Shown here piece after piece: positions 25,256 to 32,896 of a stretch of DNA of 47,168 nt. Positions within the stretch are counted from its first letter, which is position 1. The number at the start of each line of letters is the position of its first letter. The notes beneath the pieces were generated by a model. That model saw only the letters and a list, made by a program, of their open reading frames with translations, had not been told where the DNA came from and did no database searches. The translations under genes and the position numbers were made by a program. Origin of the DNA: Oscillospiraceae bacterium (GTDB lineage: Bacteria; Bacillota; Clostridia; Oscillospirales; Ruminococcaceae); NCBI GenBank assembly GCA_900768995.1, contig CAAGEZ010000016.1, forward strand, positions 1 through 47,168. Reading direction: 5' to 3'.

Positions 25256-25636
25256 TTAAAGGGTGCTGTCCGTGCCGCCGTCATAGGCGTTGTCAAGGTA
25301 ATTCATTTTTATTACCCTGCCGTCCTTTACGGTGACTTCCGAAATGTCAAATCTCGGCTGTAGGTCGTGGGGGTATCTGTAGGAATATTCCCTCGCTGCG
25401 TTTATGATAAGGCTCCGCTTTCGGCTTTTCACAGCCTCCGCACCGCTTTCGAGAGCCGAGATGTCACGGGTCTTGACCTCCACAAAGGCGATGATGTCAT
25501 CTTTTTTTGCGATGATGTCAATTTCGCCGCCTTTTATGCGAAAATTCCGTCTGACTATCTCATATCCCGACTTTTGCAGATAATAAGCCGTCAGTTCCTC
25601 GCCGAGCCTGCCCGTTTCACTTCTGCTTCGCTGCAT
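25256..25636 (-). CDS. yraN: YraN family (UPF0102) nuclease-fold protein
   Basis: A 126-residue protein of the restriction-endonuclease-like fold. The family pattern GRLGEELTAYYLQKSGY, GGEIDIIAKK and FVEVKTRD contains the E, D and E-x-K active-site set. Its cellular function is not established. It overlaps the end of rnhB by 20 bases with no good ribosome site, so translation is coupled. The rnhB-yraN pairing is widely conserved. Confidence 0.92.
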   Translation of the reverse strand: MQRSRSETGRLGEELTAYYLQKSGYEIVRRNFRIKGGEIDIIAKKDDIIAFVEVKTRDISALESGAEAVKSRKRSLIINAAREYSYRYPHDLQPRFDISEVTVKDGRVIKMNYLDNAYDGGTDSTL

Positions 25637-26246
25637 AGTATTTTTTCAGAAATGACATTCTGTGGATAGGTGAGGGACCGTATTTGTCAAGCATTTCATA
25701 ATGGAGCTTTGTGCCGTAGCCATTGTGGCGTTCAAACTGCCACTCTGGGTACATTTCCGCAGCTTTTTTCATATACCTGTCACGGCTCACCTTTGCGAGA
25801 ATTGATGCCGCAGCGATGCTTGCAGATGTGGCATCGCCCTTTACAACAGTCTCACCCTCAATATCAAGGGGAGGAAATTTGTTGCCGTCCACAAGAGCAT
25901 ATTCGGGAGAGATGTCAAGCCCGTCCACAGCTCTTTTCATAGCAAGAAGAGCGGCGTTCAGAATGTTTATCTCCTCGATTTCCTCAACGCTTGCGGTGGC
26001 GATGCAAAAGGTCTTTGCCTTGTTTATTATCTCGTCAAAAAGCTCCTCACGCTTTTTCTCGGTGAGCTTTTTGCTGTCGTTCAGTCCCTCGATAACGGTG
26101 TCATTATCAAGAATGACCGCAGCAGCATATACATCGCCCGCCAAAGGCCCACGGCCTGCCTCATCTATCCCGCAGAAAACGGGGTGGAACAGGCGCACTG
26201 TCCTGTCATATTCAAATAATGGAGAAAGCTCCGCAGTGATGTTCAC
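25617..26246 (-). CDS. rnhB: Ribonuclease HII
   Basis: A 209-residue RNase H that removes ribonucleotides from DNA. CGIDEAGRGPLAG holds the first catalytic Asp and Glu, DSKKL and ALVDGN follow, and GDATSASIAAASILAKVSRD is the C-terminal signature. I choose the GTG at 26246, which has GGGAGG 7 bases upstream; a longer frame from a TTG at 26288 would overlap rbgA and has no such site. Confidence 0.95.
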   Translation of the reverse strand: MNITAELSPLFEYDRTVRLFHPVFCGIDEAGRGPLAGDVYAAAVILDNDTVIEGLNDSKKLTEKKREELFDEIINKAKTFCIATASVEEIEEINILNAALLAMKRAVDGLDISPEYALVDGNKFPPLDIEGETVVKGDATSASIAAASILAKVSRDRYMKKAAEMYPEWQFERHNGYGTKLHYEMLDKYGPSPIHRMSFLKKYYAAKQK

Positions 26247-26262
26247 GGCAATTCCTCCCGAT

Positions 26263-27174
26263 TTACGCAAAATCCGCAGGAGCTTCAAGAGTTATCCTGC
26301 CAAGCTTGCCGCTTCTGAACTCGTCAAGGACGGTAATGGCGGCTCTTTCCGTGTTTATCTCGCCGCCCGAAATGAGCATTCCACGGGCTTTTCCAACTCT
26401 CATAAGAAGCTCATAGCCCGAAAGACAGCCCATACTTTCGCCGCTCTCGGCCATTTCGTCCTCTTCGGGAGTTTCAAGCTTTATCTTGTAGCGTTCTTTG
26501 AGACCCTCGGGATAAATGTCCCTGAGTCTAAGCAGCAGCCTGCACGCAAGCAGCTCCGTGTCAACAACATCGTCCTTGACAGCCCCCGTAAATGCGAGCT
26601 TTTCGCCCACAGCCATATCCTCGAATTTAGGCCACAGCACACCGGGCATATCAAGCAGCTCAATGTCATTGTCCACCATTACCCACTGCTTTTCACGGGT
26701 AACTCCGGGGCGATCCTCGACCTTTGCCTTTTTCTGCCCCGCCATACGGTTGATGAACGAGGACTTGCCCACATTGGGGATTCCCACCACCATAAGGTGC
26801 AGTACACGTCCGCTCATACCCTTTGCGGCGTATTTTTCAATAAGGGGCGCAAGTGTCTCCCTCACCGCAGGAACGAACCTGTTAAGACCTCTTCCCGTGC
26901 GGCATTCGGCAGGAACGGCGCAAATGCCCTCTCTGCGGAAATATTCGACCCAGCTCTGAGTAATTTTTTCGTCCGCAGCATCGCACTTATTCAGTATGAC
27001 TATCCTTGGCTTGCCCTCAACGAGGGTGTTTATCTCAGGATTCCTGCTTGACATAGGTACTCTTGCGTCAATGACTTCAACAACAGCGTCCACCAGCGGC
27101 AGACACTTTTCCATCATTCGGCGGGTCTTGGTCATATGACCGGGAAACCACTGTATTGACGGTATTTCGTTCAT
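26263..27174 (-). CDS. rbgA: RbgA (YlqF), 50S ribosome assembly GTPase
   Basis: A 303-residue circularly permuted GTPase needed for late 50S subunit assembly. The motif order is permuted: G4 NKCD (about 63) precedes G1 GIPNVGKSS (about 130) and G3 DMPG. The N-terminal IQWFPGHM is the family signature. It is followed by rnhB 16 bases later and preceded by lepB and rplS, the arrangement found in many Firmicutes. AAGGAG lies 6 bases before the ATG. Confidence 0.95.
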   Translation of the reverse strand: MNEIPSIQWFPGHMTKTRRMMEKCLPLVDAVVEVIDARVPMSSRNPEINTLVEGKPRIVILNKCDAADEKITQSWVEYFRREGICAVPAECRTGRGLNRFVPAVRETLAPLIEKYAAKGMSGRVLHLMVVGIPNVGKSSFINRMAGQKKAKVEDRPGVTREKQWVMVDNDIELLDMPGVLWPKFEDMAVGEKLAFTGAVKDDVVDTELLACRLLLRLRDIYPEGLKERYKIKLETPEEDEMAESGESMGCLSGYELLMRVGKARGMLISGGEINTERAAITVLDEFRSGKLGRITLEAPADFA

Positions 27175-27263
27175 TTATACTCCTTGAAACTTAAAAGAGG
27201 AAAGCAGGCGAAAGGCGAATGTCTTTCCGTCTGTCTTTCCTCCGTGAAATTTATGATTTAAGA

Positions 27264-27845
27264 TCAGTCAACAGTTCCTATCCTGTCCATAGGCCAGATC
27301 CTGAAAACAACGTGACCTGCGATCTCTTCCTCGGGAACGAAGCCGATCCTGGAGCTTCTGCTGTCAGCCGAATGCATTCTGTTGTCGCCCATAACGAAGT
27401 AATTTCCCTCGGGAACGGTTACGGGATATTCAAATGCACCCTCATCAAGCTGAGTAAGCTCGTTTATGTAGTCCTCCTGGAGGACTTCACCGTTGACCTT
27501 GACAACTCCTGTGTCGAAGTTGATGTCCACCTGATCGCCGCCCTCAGCGATGATGCGCTTTACAATGGGCTTGCCAAGGCTCTGACTGTCAACTATAACA
27601 ATATCGCCCTTTTCGGGAGTATAGAAAAGATGATTGATGATAAGCTTTTCGCCGTCCTGAAGTGTGGGGACCATTGACTCACCGTCAACGTTTGCCAGTC
27701 TCAGGAGGAATGTGAAAACAAGTATCACCGCAAAAAATGCAAAGATAATGGTCTCGGACCACTCGAGAAATTCCTCGTAGGGAGTGCCGTTTTTCTTGTT
27801 TTCGTCAGCATCAAGTGCTTCGTAGTTTATCTGATACTTAGCCAT
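27264..27845 (-). CDS. lepB: Signal peptidase I
   Basis: A 193-residue membrane protease that cleaves secretory signal peptides. One N-terminal transmembrane segment (about 31-49) precedes the catalytic domain. The Ser nucleophile is in GESMVPTL (about 57), the Lys base in KPIVKRI (about 96), and GDNRMHSADSR is the C-terminal box. The ATG at 27845 (MAKYQINYE) is chosen because AAAGGA is 9 bases upstream; the ATG at 27854 lies within that site, and longer frames run into a structured leader. Confidence 0.94.
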   Translation of the reverse strand: MAKYQINYEALDADENKKNGTPYEEFLEWSETIIFAFFAVILVFTFLLRLANVDGESMVPTLQDGEKLIINHLFYTPEKGDIVIVDSQSLGKPIVKRIIAEGGDQVDINFDTGVVKVNGEVLQEDYINELTQLDEGAFEYPVTVPEGNYFVMGDNRMHSADSRSSRIGFVPEEEIAGHVVFRIWPMDRIGTVD

Positions 27846-27868
27846 TATGCTCATCCTTTCGTGTTCCG

Positions 27869-28120
27869 TTGGGGACAATGTGCCTGAATAGCAAAAAAGG
27901 GACCGATAATAAGTCCCCAAGCGACCTTAATGCTAATAACCAATAAAACTACAGAAAAAAACATCGTATAATCCATATATGCAAGATTATGAACGGCTTT
28001 TTACAGTTTTTAGTTAGTTCTTAGTATAAAAGCGTTTTTAGCACACAGCAGAGCACGAATTGTGCAGTGCTGTGTACTTAATAAGCTTTCGGTCAGTTGA
28101 AAGGAGTCTTATTCCTTTCA
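27869..28120 (-). promoter_or_regulatory. Structured rplS-lepB intergenic region
   Basis: The 299-base gap between lepB and rplS contains several hairpins. Read on the minus strand: an 8-bp stem at 28098-28120, a longer interrupted stem at 28043-28075, and a GGGAC/GTCCC stem followed by TTTTTT at 27893-27918 (terminator-like). The 8-mer at 27913-27920 can also pair with 27869-27876. It may be a terminator of rplS plus a leader of lepB. I do not match it to a known RNA family. Confidence 0.5.
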
Positions 28121-28144
28121 TCGTATTAAGCTGTCTGAGCCAGA

Positions 28145-28489
28145 TTACTGGATCTGCTCCTTGACCTTGGCAGCCTTGCCGACTCTGTCTCTGAGGTAGT
28201 AAAGCTTGCTTCTTCTAACCTTACCGCTTCTAATAACTTCTACCTTGTCAACAACGGGAGAATGTACAGGGAAAACTCTCTCGATACCGCAGCCGTGAGC
28301 AACACGTCTAACGGTGAAGGTCTCCTGAATGCCGCCGTGTCTTTTAGCGATAACGGTGCCCTCGAAAACCTGGATTCTGTACTTCTGACCTTCCTTGATC
28401 CTTACGTGTACCTTAACGGTATCGCCCACCTCGAAAGCGGGAATCTCGGTCTTTAAGCTTGAGTCACTGATAAGCTTGAGTGCGTCCAT
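28145..28489 (-). CDS. rplS: 50S ribosomal protein L19
   Basis: A 114-residue ribosomal protein at the 30S-50S interface. The family pattern is clear: FEVGDTVKVHVRIKEG, QVFEGTVIAKRHGG, TFTVRRVAHGCGIERVFP and the RSKLYYLRDRVGKAAKVKE tail. AGGAGG precedes the ATG. It heads the rplS-lepB-rbgA-rnhB-yraN series and has its own promoter and a leader of about 170 bases. Confidence 0.97.
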   Translation of the reverse strand: MDALKLISDSSLKTEIPAFEVGDTVKVHVRIKEGQKYRIQVFEGTVIAKRHGGIQETFTVRRVAHGCGIERVFPVHSPVVDKVEVIRSGKVRRSKLYYLRDRVGKAAKVKEQIQ

Positions 28490-28660
28490 TTTTAAATCCT
28501 CCTAAAATATCAAGACATTCTTACCCCGCTTTTATCCTCCGTAAATGACGCTCGGAGAGCGGTGCAGCGGACTGTCCTTTTAATGTTGCATCTGGTTTTC
28601 CAAGTGCAGCACTAATCTCGTCTTTTCGGCGCATAGGCATACTTCGACGGATTTTAAATG
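28490..28660 (-). promoter_or_regulatory. Long 5' leader of rplS, candidate L19 leader
   Basis: The rplS transcript should start near 28660, giving a leader of about 170 bases, long for a ribosomal protein gene. Firmicutes are known to use an L19 leader for autoregulation; this could be one, but I cannot confirm the consensus by eye. The leader holds a 39-codon frame (28640 to 28521, ATG CCT ATG to TAA) coding a basic peptide, with no clear ribosome site. Confidence 0.5.
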
Positions 28661-28667
28661 CGTATTT

Positions 28668-28696
28668 ATTTTACCACATCTTCGCAGAAATTTCAA
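28668..28696 (-). promoter_or_regulatory. Sigma-A promoter of rplS
   Basis: On the minus strand, -35 TTGAAA (28691-28696) and -10 TAAAAT (28668-28673), spacer 17 bp, with a TG just before the -10 (extended -10). Confidence 0.8.
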
Positions 28697-28728
28697 TAGT
28701 TTTTTCTTATAATTAAATTTTCTGCATA

Positions 28729-29397
28729 TTATTCAAAAGCTGTACCATCTGCACAGAATATATTTGTGCGTTTTGTACAAATATATTCTTCCGCAATATT
28801 ACGCTCAGAGCAATATTCGGCAAATGAATCCGTGAGCACGGCGGAATTGAGATTAAGCTCTATTCCCGCAGGCAGCCTGTACCTTATTATAATGCCCTTT
28901 TCCCAGTCCGAAACATCAAGCATATTGATATGTGGCTTGATGTCAACCTCTATCATACCCTTTTTCTTCGAGTGCTTCATTACCTTTATCGTGTTCTGCG
29001 CAAGGTAGCCTTGAAGTGCCTTTTTCAGCTCTTCCGTATCTCCCGAAAGCCGGGATTCGTACTCCGCCGAGCCGATGTCCTTGTTTGGGTGAACGGGATA
29101 TGCTGCCCCAACTATCCTTATGCCCTCGGGACAGACAGCGTTCAGCCTGTCCACAATCTCATCAAGCCCGATTTCCTCCACCACAGCAATGTCCATAGGC
29201 TCTCTTTCGCCTGTTGTGCCGAGAGAAAGTGCAAGGGGAAAGTTAAGGTAAAGTCTCGGATTGAAGCCCTCCGTGAACCATACGGGCAGCCCCGAACGCT
29301 TCAGTGCCCTCTGCATCGTTCTCATAAGGTCCAGGTGGGAAATGTAGATAGCCCTGCCTTTTTTCTCAAAGAATATCCTGACATTTTTCTTATCCAA
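28729..29397 (-). CDS. DUF2344 / TIGR03936 radical-SAM partner protein
   Basis: A 222-residue protein of the TIGR03936 family, almost always encoded beside the TIGR03960 radical-SAM protein. Signatures are ISHLDLMRTMQRALKRSGLP and FTEGFNPRLYLNF. It starts at a TTG (29397) inside the end of the radical-SAM gene (8-base overlap), with GGAGGG 6 bases upstream, so the two are coupled. In some bacteria the two are fused. The function of the pair is unknown. Confidence 0.9.
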   Translation of the reverse strand: MDKKNVRIFFEKKGRAIYISHLDLMRTMQRALKRSGLPVWFTEGFNPRLYLNFPLALSLGTTGEREPMDIAVVEEIGLDEIVDRLNAVCPEGIRIVGAAYPVHPNKDIGSAEYESRLSGDTEELKKALQGYLAQNTIKVMKHSKKKGMIEVDIKPHINMLDVSDWEKGIIIRYRLPAGIELNLNSAVLTDSFAEYCSERNIAEEYICTKRTNIFCADGTAFE

Positions 29398-31243
29398 AGC
29401 ATTCCCTCCCCGCAGCCCTGTTCACGCCGCAGCCGCTGCACTGTTCACGGCAGCTTTTTGTGGTCATTCCGTCCTTTGCACGCTTGTTTTCACGGACAAA
29501 GAAACTTTTTTCAATCATATAATCAAGGTGATCCCAGGGTGCTGTTTCGTCATATGCCATAGGTCTGTGAGCGTAAAAATCAATGTCAGCGCCCACGTCC
29601 TCAAACGCCTTTACCCACTCGTCATAGCGGTACATTTCGTCCCAGCCGTCGAATTTGCAGCCACGCTCCCAGGCACGCTTTATGACCGCTCCGAGCCGCC
29701 TGTCGCCCTTTGCGAGAGCCGCCTCAAGAATGCTTATGCGGTAATTGTGATAGCTAACATTGATGTATCGCTTGCTCTTAACGCTGTCAAGGAGCAGCTT
29801 TTGGCGGCGGTTTATCTCGTCAATGCTTATCTGCGGCTCAAACTGAAATGGCGTGAACGGCTTAGGCACGAATGTCGCACAGCTTATGGAAATGGACAGC
29901 TTCTGTCCTCTCGGACGGTTTGGCATCTGATAATAAAGGTCGGCAATTCTCACCGCAAGGTCGGTAATTCCTAAAATGTCCTCGTCCGTTTCCGTGGGCA
30001 GACCCATCATAAAATAAAGCTTGACACCTGCATATCCGCCCTCGAAAGCGGTCTTGCAGGCGGAAAATATCTCGTCCTCGGTGATGTTCTTGTTGATAAC
30101 GTCACGGAGCCGCTGAGTGCCTGCCTCGGGAGCAAAGGTAAGACCGCTGCGCCTTACCTTTGAAAGCTGCTCCATAAGTGTCTTGCTGAACCTGTCGATG
30201 CGCATTGAGGGCAGGGCAAGATTTATCTTTTCACCCTCGGTGTAATCCGTCATTTCCGTGAGCAGCTCTTCGATATCCGAGTGGTCGCTGGTGCTGAGAG
30301 ATGCCAAGGAAAGCTCCTCATAGCCCGTTGATTCGCAGAGAGACTTGGCTTCCTTTACAACAGTCCCCGCCGATTTTTCACGAAAAGGTCTGTAAATAAA
30401 TCCCGCCTGACAGAACCGACAGCCTCTGATGCAGCCCCTGAGCACCTCTACAACTGCTCTGTCGTGGACTATCTCGGAGAAGGGCACAACGAATTTTTCA
30501 GGATAAAAGACCTTGTCAAGGTCGGGTATTATCCTTTTCGTCACCTTTTCGGGAACGCCCTCGCAGGCAGGCTCTACCTTGTCGATACGCCCGTCATCAA
30601 GATATGATACATTATATAATGAGGGCACATAAATTCCCTTTATCCCCGCAGCACGGCGAAGAAATGTCTTTTTGTCATAGCTTCCCGATTTTTTCATCTG
30701 CTCGTACATATCCATAAGCTCAAGGTTCACTTCCTCGCCCTCACCGATAACGAACAGGTCGATGAAGTCGCAGAGAGGCTCAGGATTGCATACGCAGGGA
30801 CCGCCGGCAATTACGATAGGGTCGCTGTCATCACGCTCCGCCGCAAGAACATTCAGCCCCGCAAGGTCGAGCATATTCAGGATATTTGTGTAGCAAAGCT
30901 CATACTGGACTGTAAAGCCAATGAAATCAAAATCCTTTATAGGGTCAAGGCTTTCGAGACCGTAAAGGGGAATGCTATTTTCACGCATAAGCTCCTCAAA
31001 ATCCGTCCAGGGGGCAAAAACTCTCTCGCACCACCAGTTTTCACGGGCATTTTTAAGAGAGTAAAGTATTTTCATACCGATGTGGGACATTCCGATGTCG
31101 TAGGAATCGGGAAAGCAGAACGCAAAACGCACATCTACCTTGTTTTTGTCCTTTACCACCGAATTAAGCTCCCCGCCGATGTACCTTGACGGTGATTTTA
31201 CTTTCAGCAGGAGCTTTTCGATTTTTTCACGCTGGTTTTCCAT
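29390..31243 (-). CDS. TIGR03960 radical-SAM protein with B12-binding-like domain
   Basis: A 617-residue protein. The N-terminal ~190 residues form a cobalamin-binding-like domain (FCFPDSYDIGMSHIG, VIAGGPCVCNPEP). The radical SAM core at about 245-480 carries the 4Fe-4S ligands in RGCIRGCRFCQAG. The C-terminus is Cys-rich (CREQCSGCGVN), perhaps a second metal site. Its reaction is not established; tRNA or ribosome modification is often suggested for neighbours of this kind but is inference. It follows the HAD gene by 19 bases. Confidence 0.92.
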   Translation of the reverse strand: MENQREKIEKLLLKVKSPSRYIGGELNSVVKDKNKVDVRFAFCFPDSYDIGMSHIGMKILYSLKNARENWWCERVFAPWTDFEELMRENSIPLYGLESLDPIKDFDFIGFTVQYELCYTNILNMLDLAGLNVLAAERDDSDPIVIAGGPCVCNPEPLCDFIDLFVIGEGEEVNLELMDMYEQMKKSGSYDKKTFLRRAAGIKGIYVPSLYNVSYLDDGRIDKVEPACEGVPEKVTKRIIPDLDKVFYPEKFVVPFSEIVHDRAVVEVLRGCIRGCRFCQAGFIYRPFREKSAGTVVKEAKSLCESTGYEELSLASLSTSDHSDIEELLTEMTDYTEGEKINLALPSMRIDRFSKTLMEQLSKVRRSGLTFAPEAGTQRLRDVINKNITEDEIFSACKTAFEGGYAGVKLYFMMGLPTETDEDILGITDLAVRIADLYYQMPNRPRGQKLSISISCATFVPKPFTPFQFEPQISIDEINRRQKLLLDSVKSKRYINVSYHNYRISILEAALAKGDRRLGAVIKRAWERGCKFDGWDEMYRYDEWVKAFEDVGADIDFYAHRPMAYDETAPWDHLDYMIEKSFFVRENKRAKDGMTTKSCREQCSGCGVNRAAGRECFG

Positions 31244-31262
31244 ATTTATTCAAATCCTTTAT

Positions 31263-32081
31263 TTATGTGCATTGTAATGTTTTATCAAGCTGCGGGATAT
31301 GGCGTAGAATTTCTTTTACAACGCCGTTTTCGTCATTTGAGGGGGCAATAAATGCGGCATTTTCCTTTAAAATGGGGTGAGCATTCTGCATAGCAAAGCT
31401 GTATTTGCAGCAGCTCATCATTTCAAGGTCGTTGAGATAATCCCCGAACACCATTGCTTCGTCAAAGCCCGCACCAAGCTTTTCCATAAGCCGCTTTACG
31501 GCATTGCCCTTGTTCACGTTCTTATCCACGATATCCACCCAGTGAGTGTTTGACAAAATGACGTTATACCTGTCCGAAAATCGCTTCATTGCGGGATATG
31601 TGAGCTTTTCGGCGTTCTTGTCAAAGAGGGCTATTTTGATTATCCTGTCCATTCCCATAAAATCAGTGAGCTTTTGCAGAGTGGTGAGACGGGCGCAGTA
31701 AATGTGGCAGCTTTCCGCAAAATCGGGGTCGCTGTCGGTGACATATGCGGACTTTTCGCCCGACAGAAGGATCCTTACGCCGTCCTTGTAAAGCTCCCTT
31801 GCGCTCTCTATCATTTCTGTAACGCCCTCATCGGGCATTGGCAGGGAATATACGCACTGCCCCTTTTCAAAGGCGATTCCGCCGTTTTCCGCAATGAACG
31901 CCATTTTGTCCCGAACAGGCTCAAAAAGCCGTTCAACGCCGTAATACTGCCGTCCCGAAGCGGCTGCGAAAACTATTCCCATATCGTGCATACGCTCAAC
32001 AAGCTCAAAAAAGTCACGGGGAAGCTCGTGAGCGCTGTTTAAAAGGGTGCCGTCAAGATCGGCTGCGATAAATTTTATTAT
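31263..32081 (-). CDS. Cof-type HAD phosphatase with apparent AUA start
   Basis: A HAD hydrolase of the Cof/YidA type, 272 residues when its whole N-terminus is counted. Motif I, ADLDGTLL, is encoded at about 32040-32065, upstream of the first ATG in frame (31991); without it the enzyme would lack its nucleophile. The frame continues back to a TGA near 32088 with no ATG, GTG or TTG; the expected start (MIKFIAADLDGT) falls on ATA at 32079-32081, with AAGGG 11 bases upstream. Motif IV is GDYLNDLEM. Either translation begins at a rare AUA codon, or a G-to-A change (mutation or sequencing error) removed the start. An automated call would begin at 31991 and be truncated. Confidence 0.8.
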   Translation of the reverse strand: MIKFIAADLDGTLLNSAHELPRDFFELVERMHDMGIVFAAASGRQYYGVERLFEPVRDKMAFIAENGGIAFEKGQCVYSLPMPDEGVTEMIESARELYKDGVRILLSGEKSAYVTDSDPDFAESCHIYCARLTTLQKLTDFMGMDRIIKIALFDKNAEKLTYPAMKRFSDRYNVILSNTHWVDIVDKNVNKGNAVKRLMEKLGAGFDEAMVFGDYLNDLEMMSCCKYSFAMQNAHPILKENAAFIAPSNDENGVVKEILRHIPQLDKTLQCT

Positions 32082-32119
32082 ATAAGGTCAATCCCTTCAA
32101 AATATCTTTTCCGTTTGAT

Positions 32120-32148
32120 ATTATATCACATTTTCTGCCCTTTTGCAA
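32120..32148 (-). promoter_or_regulatory. Sigma-A promoter of the HAD gene
   Basis: On the minus strand, -35 TTGCAA (32143-32148) and -10 TATAAT (32120-32125), spacer 17 bp, with TGA extended -10. It puts the transcript start about 30 bases before the ATA start proposed for the HAD gene. Confidence 0.8.
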
Positions 32149-32160
32149 TGGCGATTTTTT

Positions 32161-32194
32161 AAATAAAAAAGCTGTCGGGAAATTGCCCGACAGC
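32161..32194 (-). terminator. Terminator of the FliD-like gene
   Basis: A 9-bp GC-rich stem (32171-32179 with 32186-32194), followed on the minus strand by TTTTTTATTT; 7 bases after the stop at 32201. Confidence 0.9.
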
Positions 32195-32200
32195 CGATAA

Positions 32201-32884
32201 TCACTCATTTGAGCTGTTCAGAAATGAACCGTACCTATTGTAAATCCCCGCCGCAGATAGCCCTGTGAGCTGAGCTGAGCTCTGAAGCTCCGAGCCCTTT
32301 TTTATCATCTTTGCGCCGAAAGAATAGCCGCTTTTGAAAAGGCTTGAAAGCTGACTGCGGTTCTCTTTGAGCACCTTTTCGTCAACGGTCAGAGTTTTGT
32401 CCTCGTTCACGGTGATGCCTGCCTTGGAAAGCGAGGCTTCAAAGGAATCTGTGATACCCGTCATACTTTCGCCCGTAAGCTTTACGGCATAGCTTGAAGT
32501 GCCCGCAAGCGCCTTAACAGCGCCGTTGTAGCTTTCCGCAAAATCCTTGACCTTGCTCACAAGAGCGTCATCGGAAAGCTTCTCCGACTTCATAAGTGAC
32601 GCCGCCGCAAGGCTCATTTCCGAAGCATTTTTCCTTAGAGCCGAAGCATTTTCCGTCTCGGAAAGAGAGCCGCTCTGATAGTATTTCGATACGGCATTTT
32701 CGGAGGTGTCAGTCCTGTTCAGATAGGTCTTTCCCGTTTTCTGACTGAGCTTTGAATATGCTTTTTTCAGCATCTTCGAGTTAACAGATGAACGTCCCAG
32801 CAGAGAGGCAAGCCGGTTTGATGTGCTGCTGCCTGAGCGCTTGTACATATTTGCTCTGTAGTGATCGATACCGCTAAGTGACAT
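32201..32884 (-). CDS. Protein resembling the C-terminus of flagellar cap protein FliD
   Basis: A 227-residue soluble, Ser/Lys/Ala-rich, helical protein. The segment AGITVNEDKTLTVDEKVLKE followed by LFKSGYSFGAKM matches the way FliD hook-associated proteins end (a TLTVDE-x-x-LK strand, then SLF and a terminal helix). No signal peptide or membrane segment. No other flagellar gene is in the window. It is probably a non-motility relative; function unknown. It starts 12 bases after the activase-related gene, in the same operon. Confidence 0.6.
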   Translation of the reverse strand: MSLSGIDHYRANMYKRSGSSTSNRLASLLGRSSVNSKMLKKAYSKLSQKTGKTYLNRTDTSENAVSKYYQSGSLSETENASALRKNASEMSLAAASLMKSEKLSDDALVSKVKDFAESYNGAVKALAGTSSYAVKLTGESMTGITDSFEASLSKAGITVNEDKTLTVDEKVLKENRSQLSSLFKSGYSFGAKMIKKGSELQSSAQLTGLSAAGIYNRYGSFLNSSNE

Positions 32885-32896
32885 ATGATCGTCTCC

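Noticed and set aside
25723..27051. A 442-residue open frame on the plus strand
   Set aside because: It crosses rnhB and rbgA in antisense, and those two genes carry full family motifs.
32201..32884. Possible flagellar locus
   Set aside because: Only one FliD-like protein is present and no other flagellar gene is nearby.
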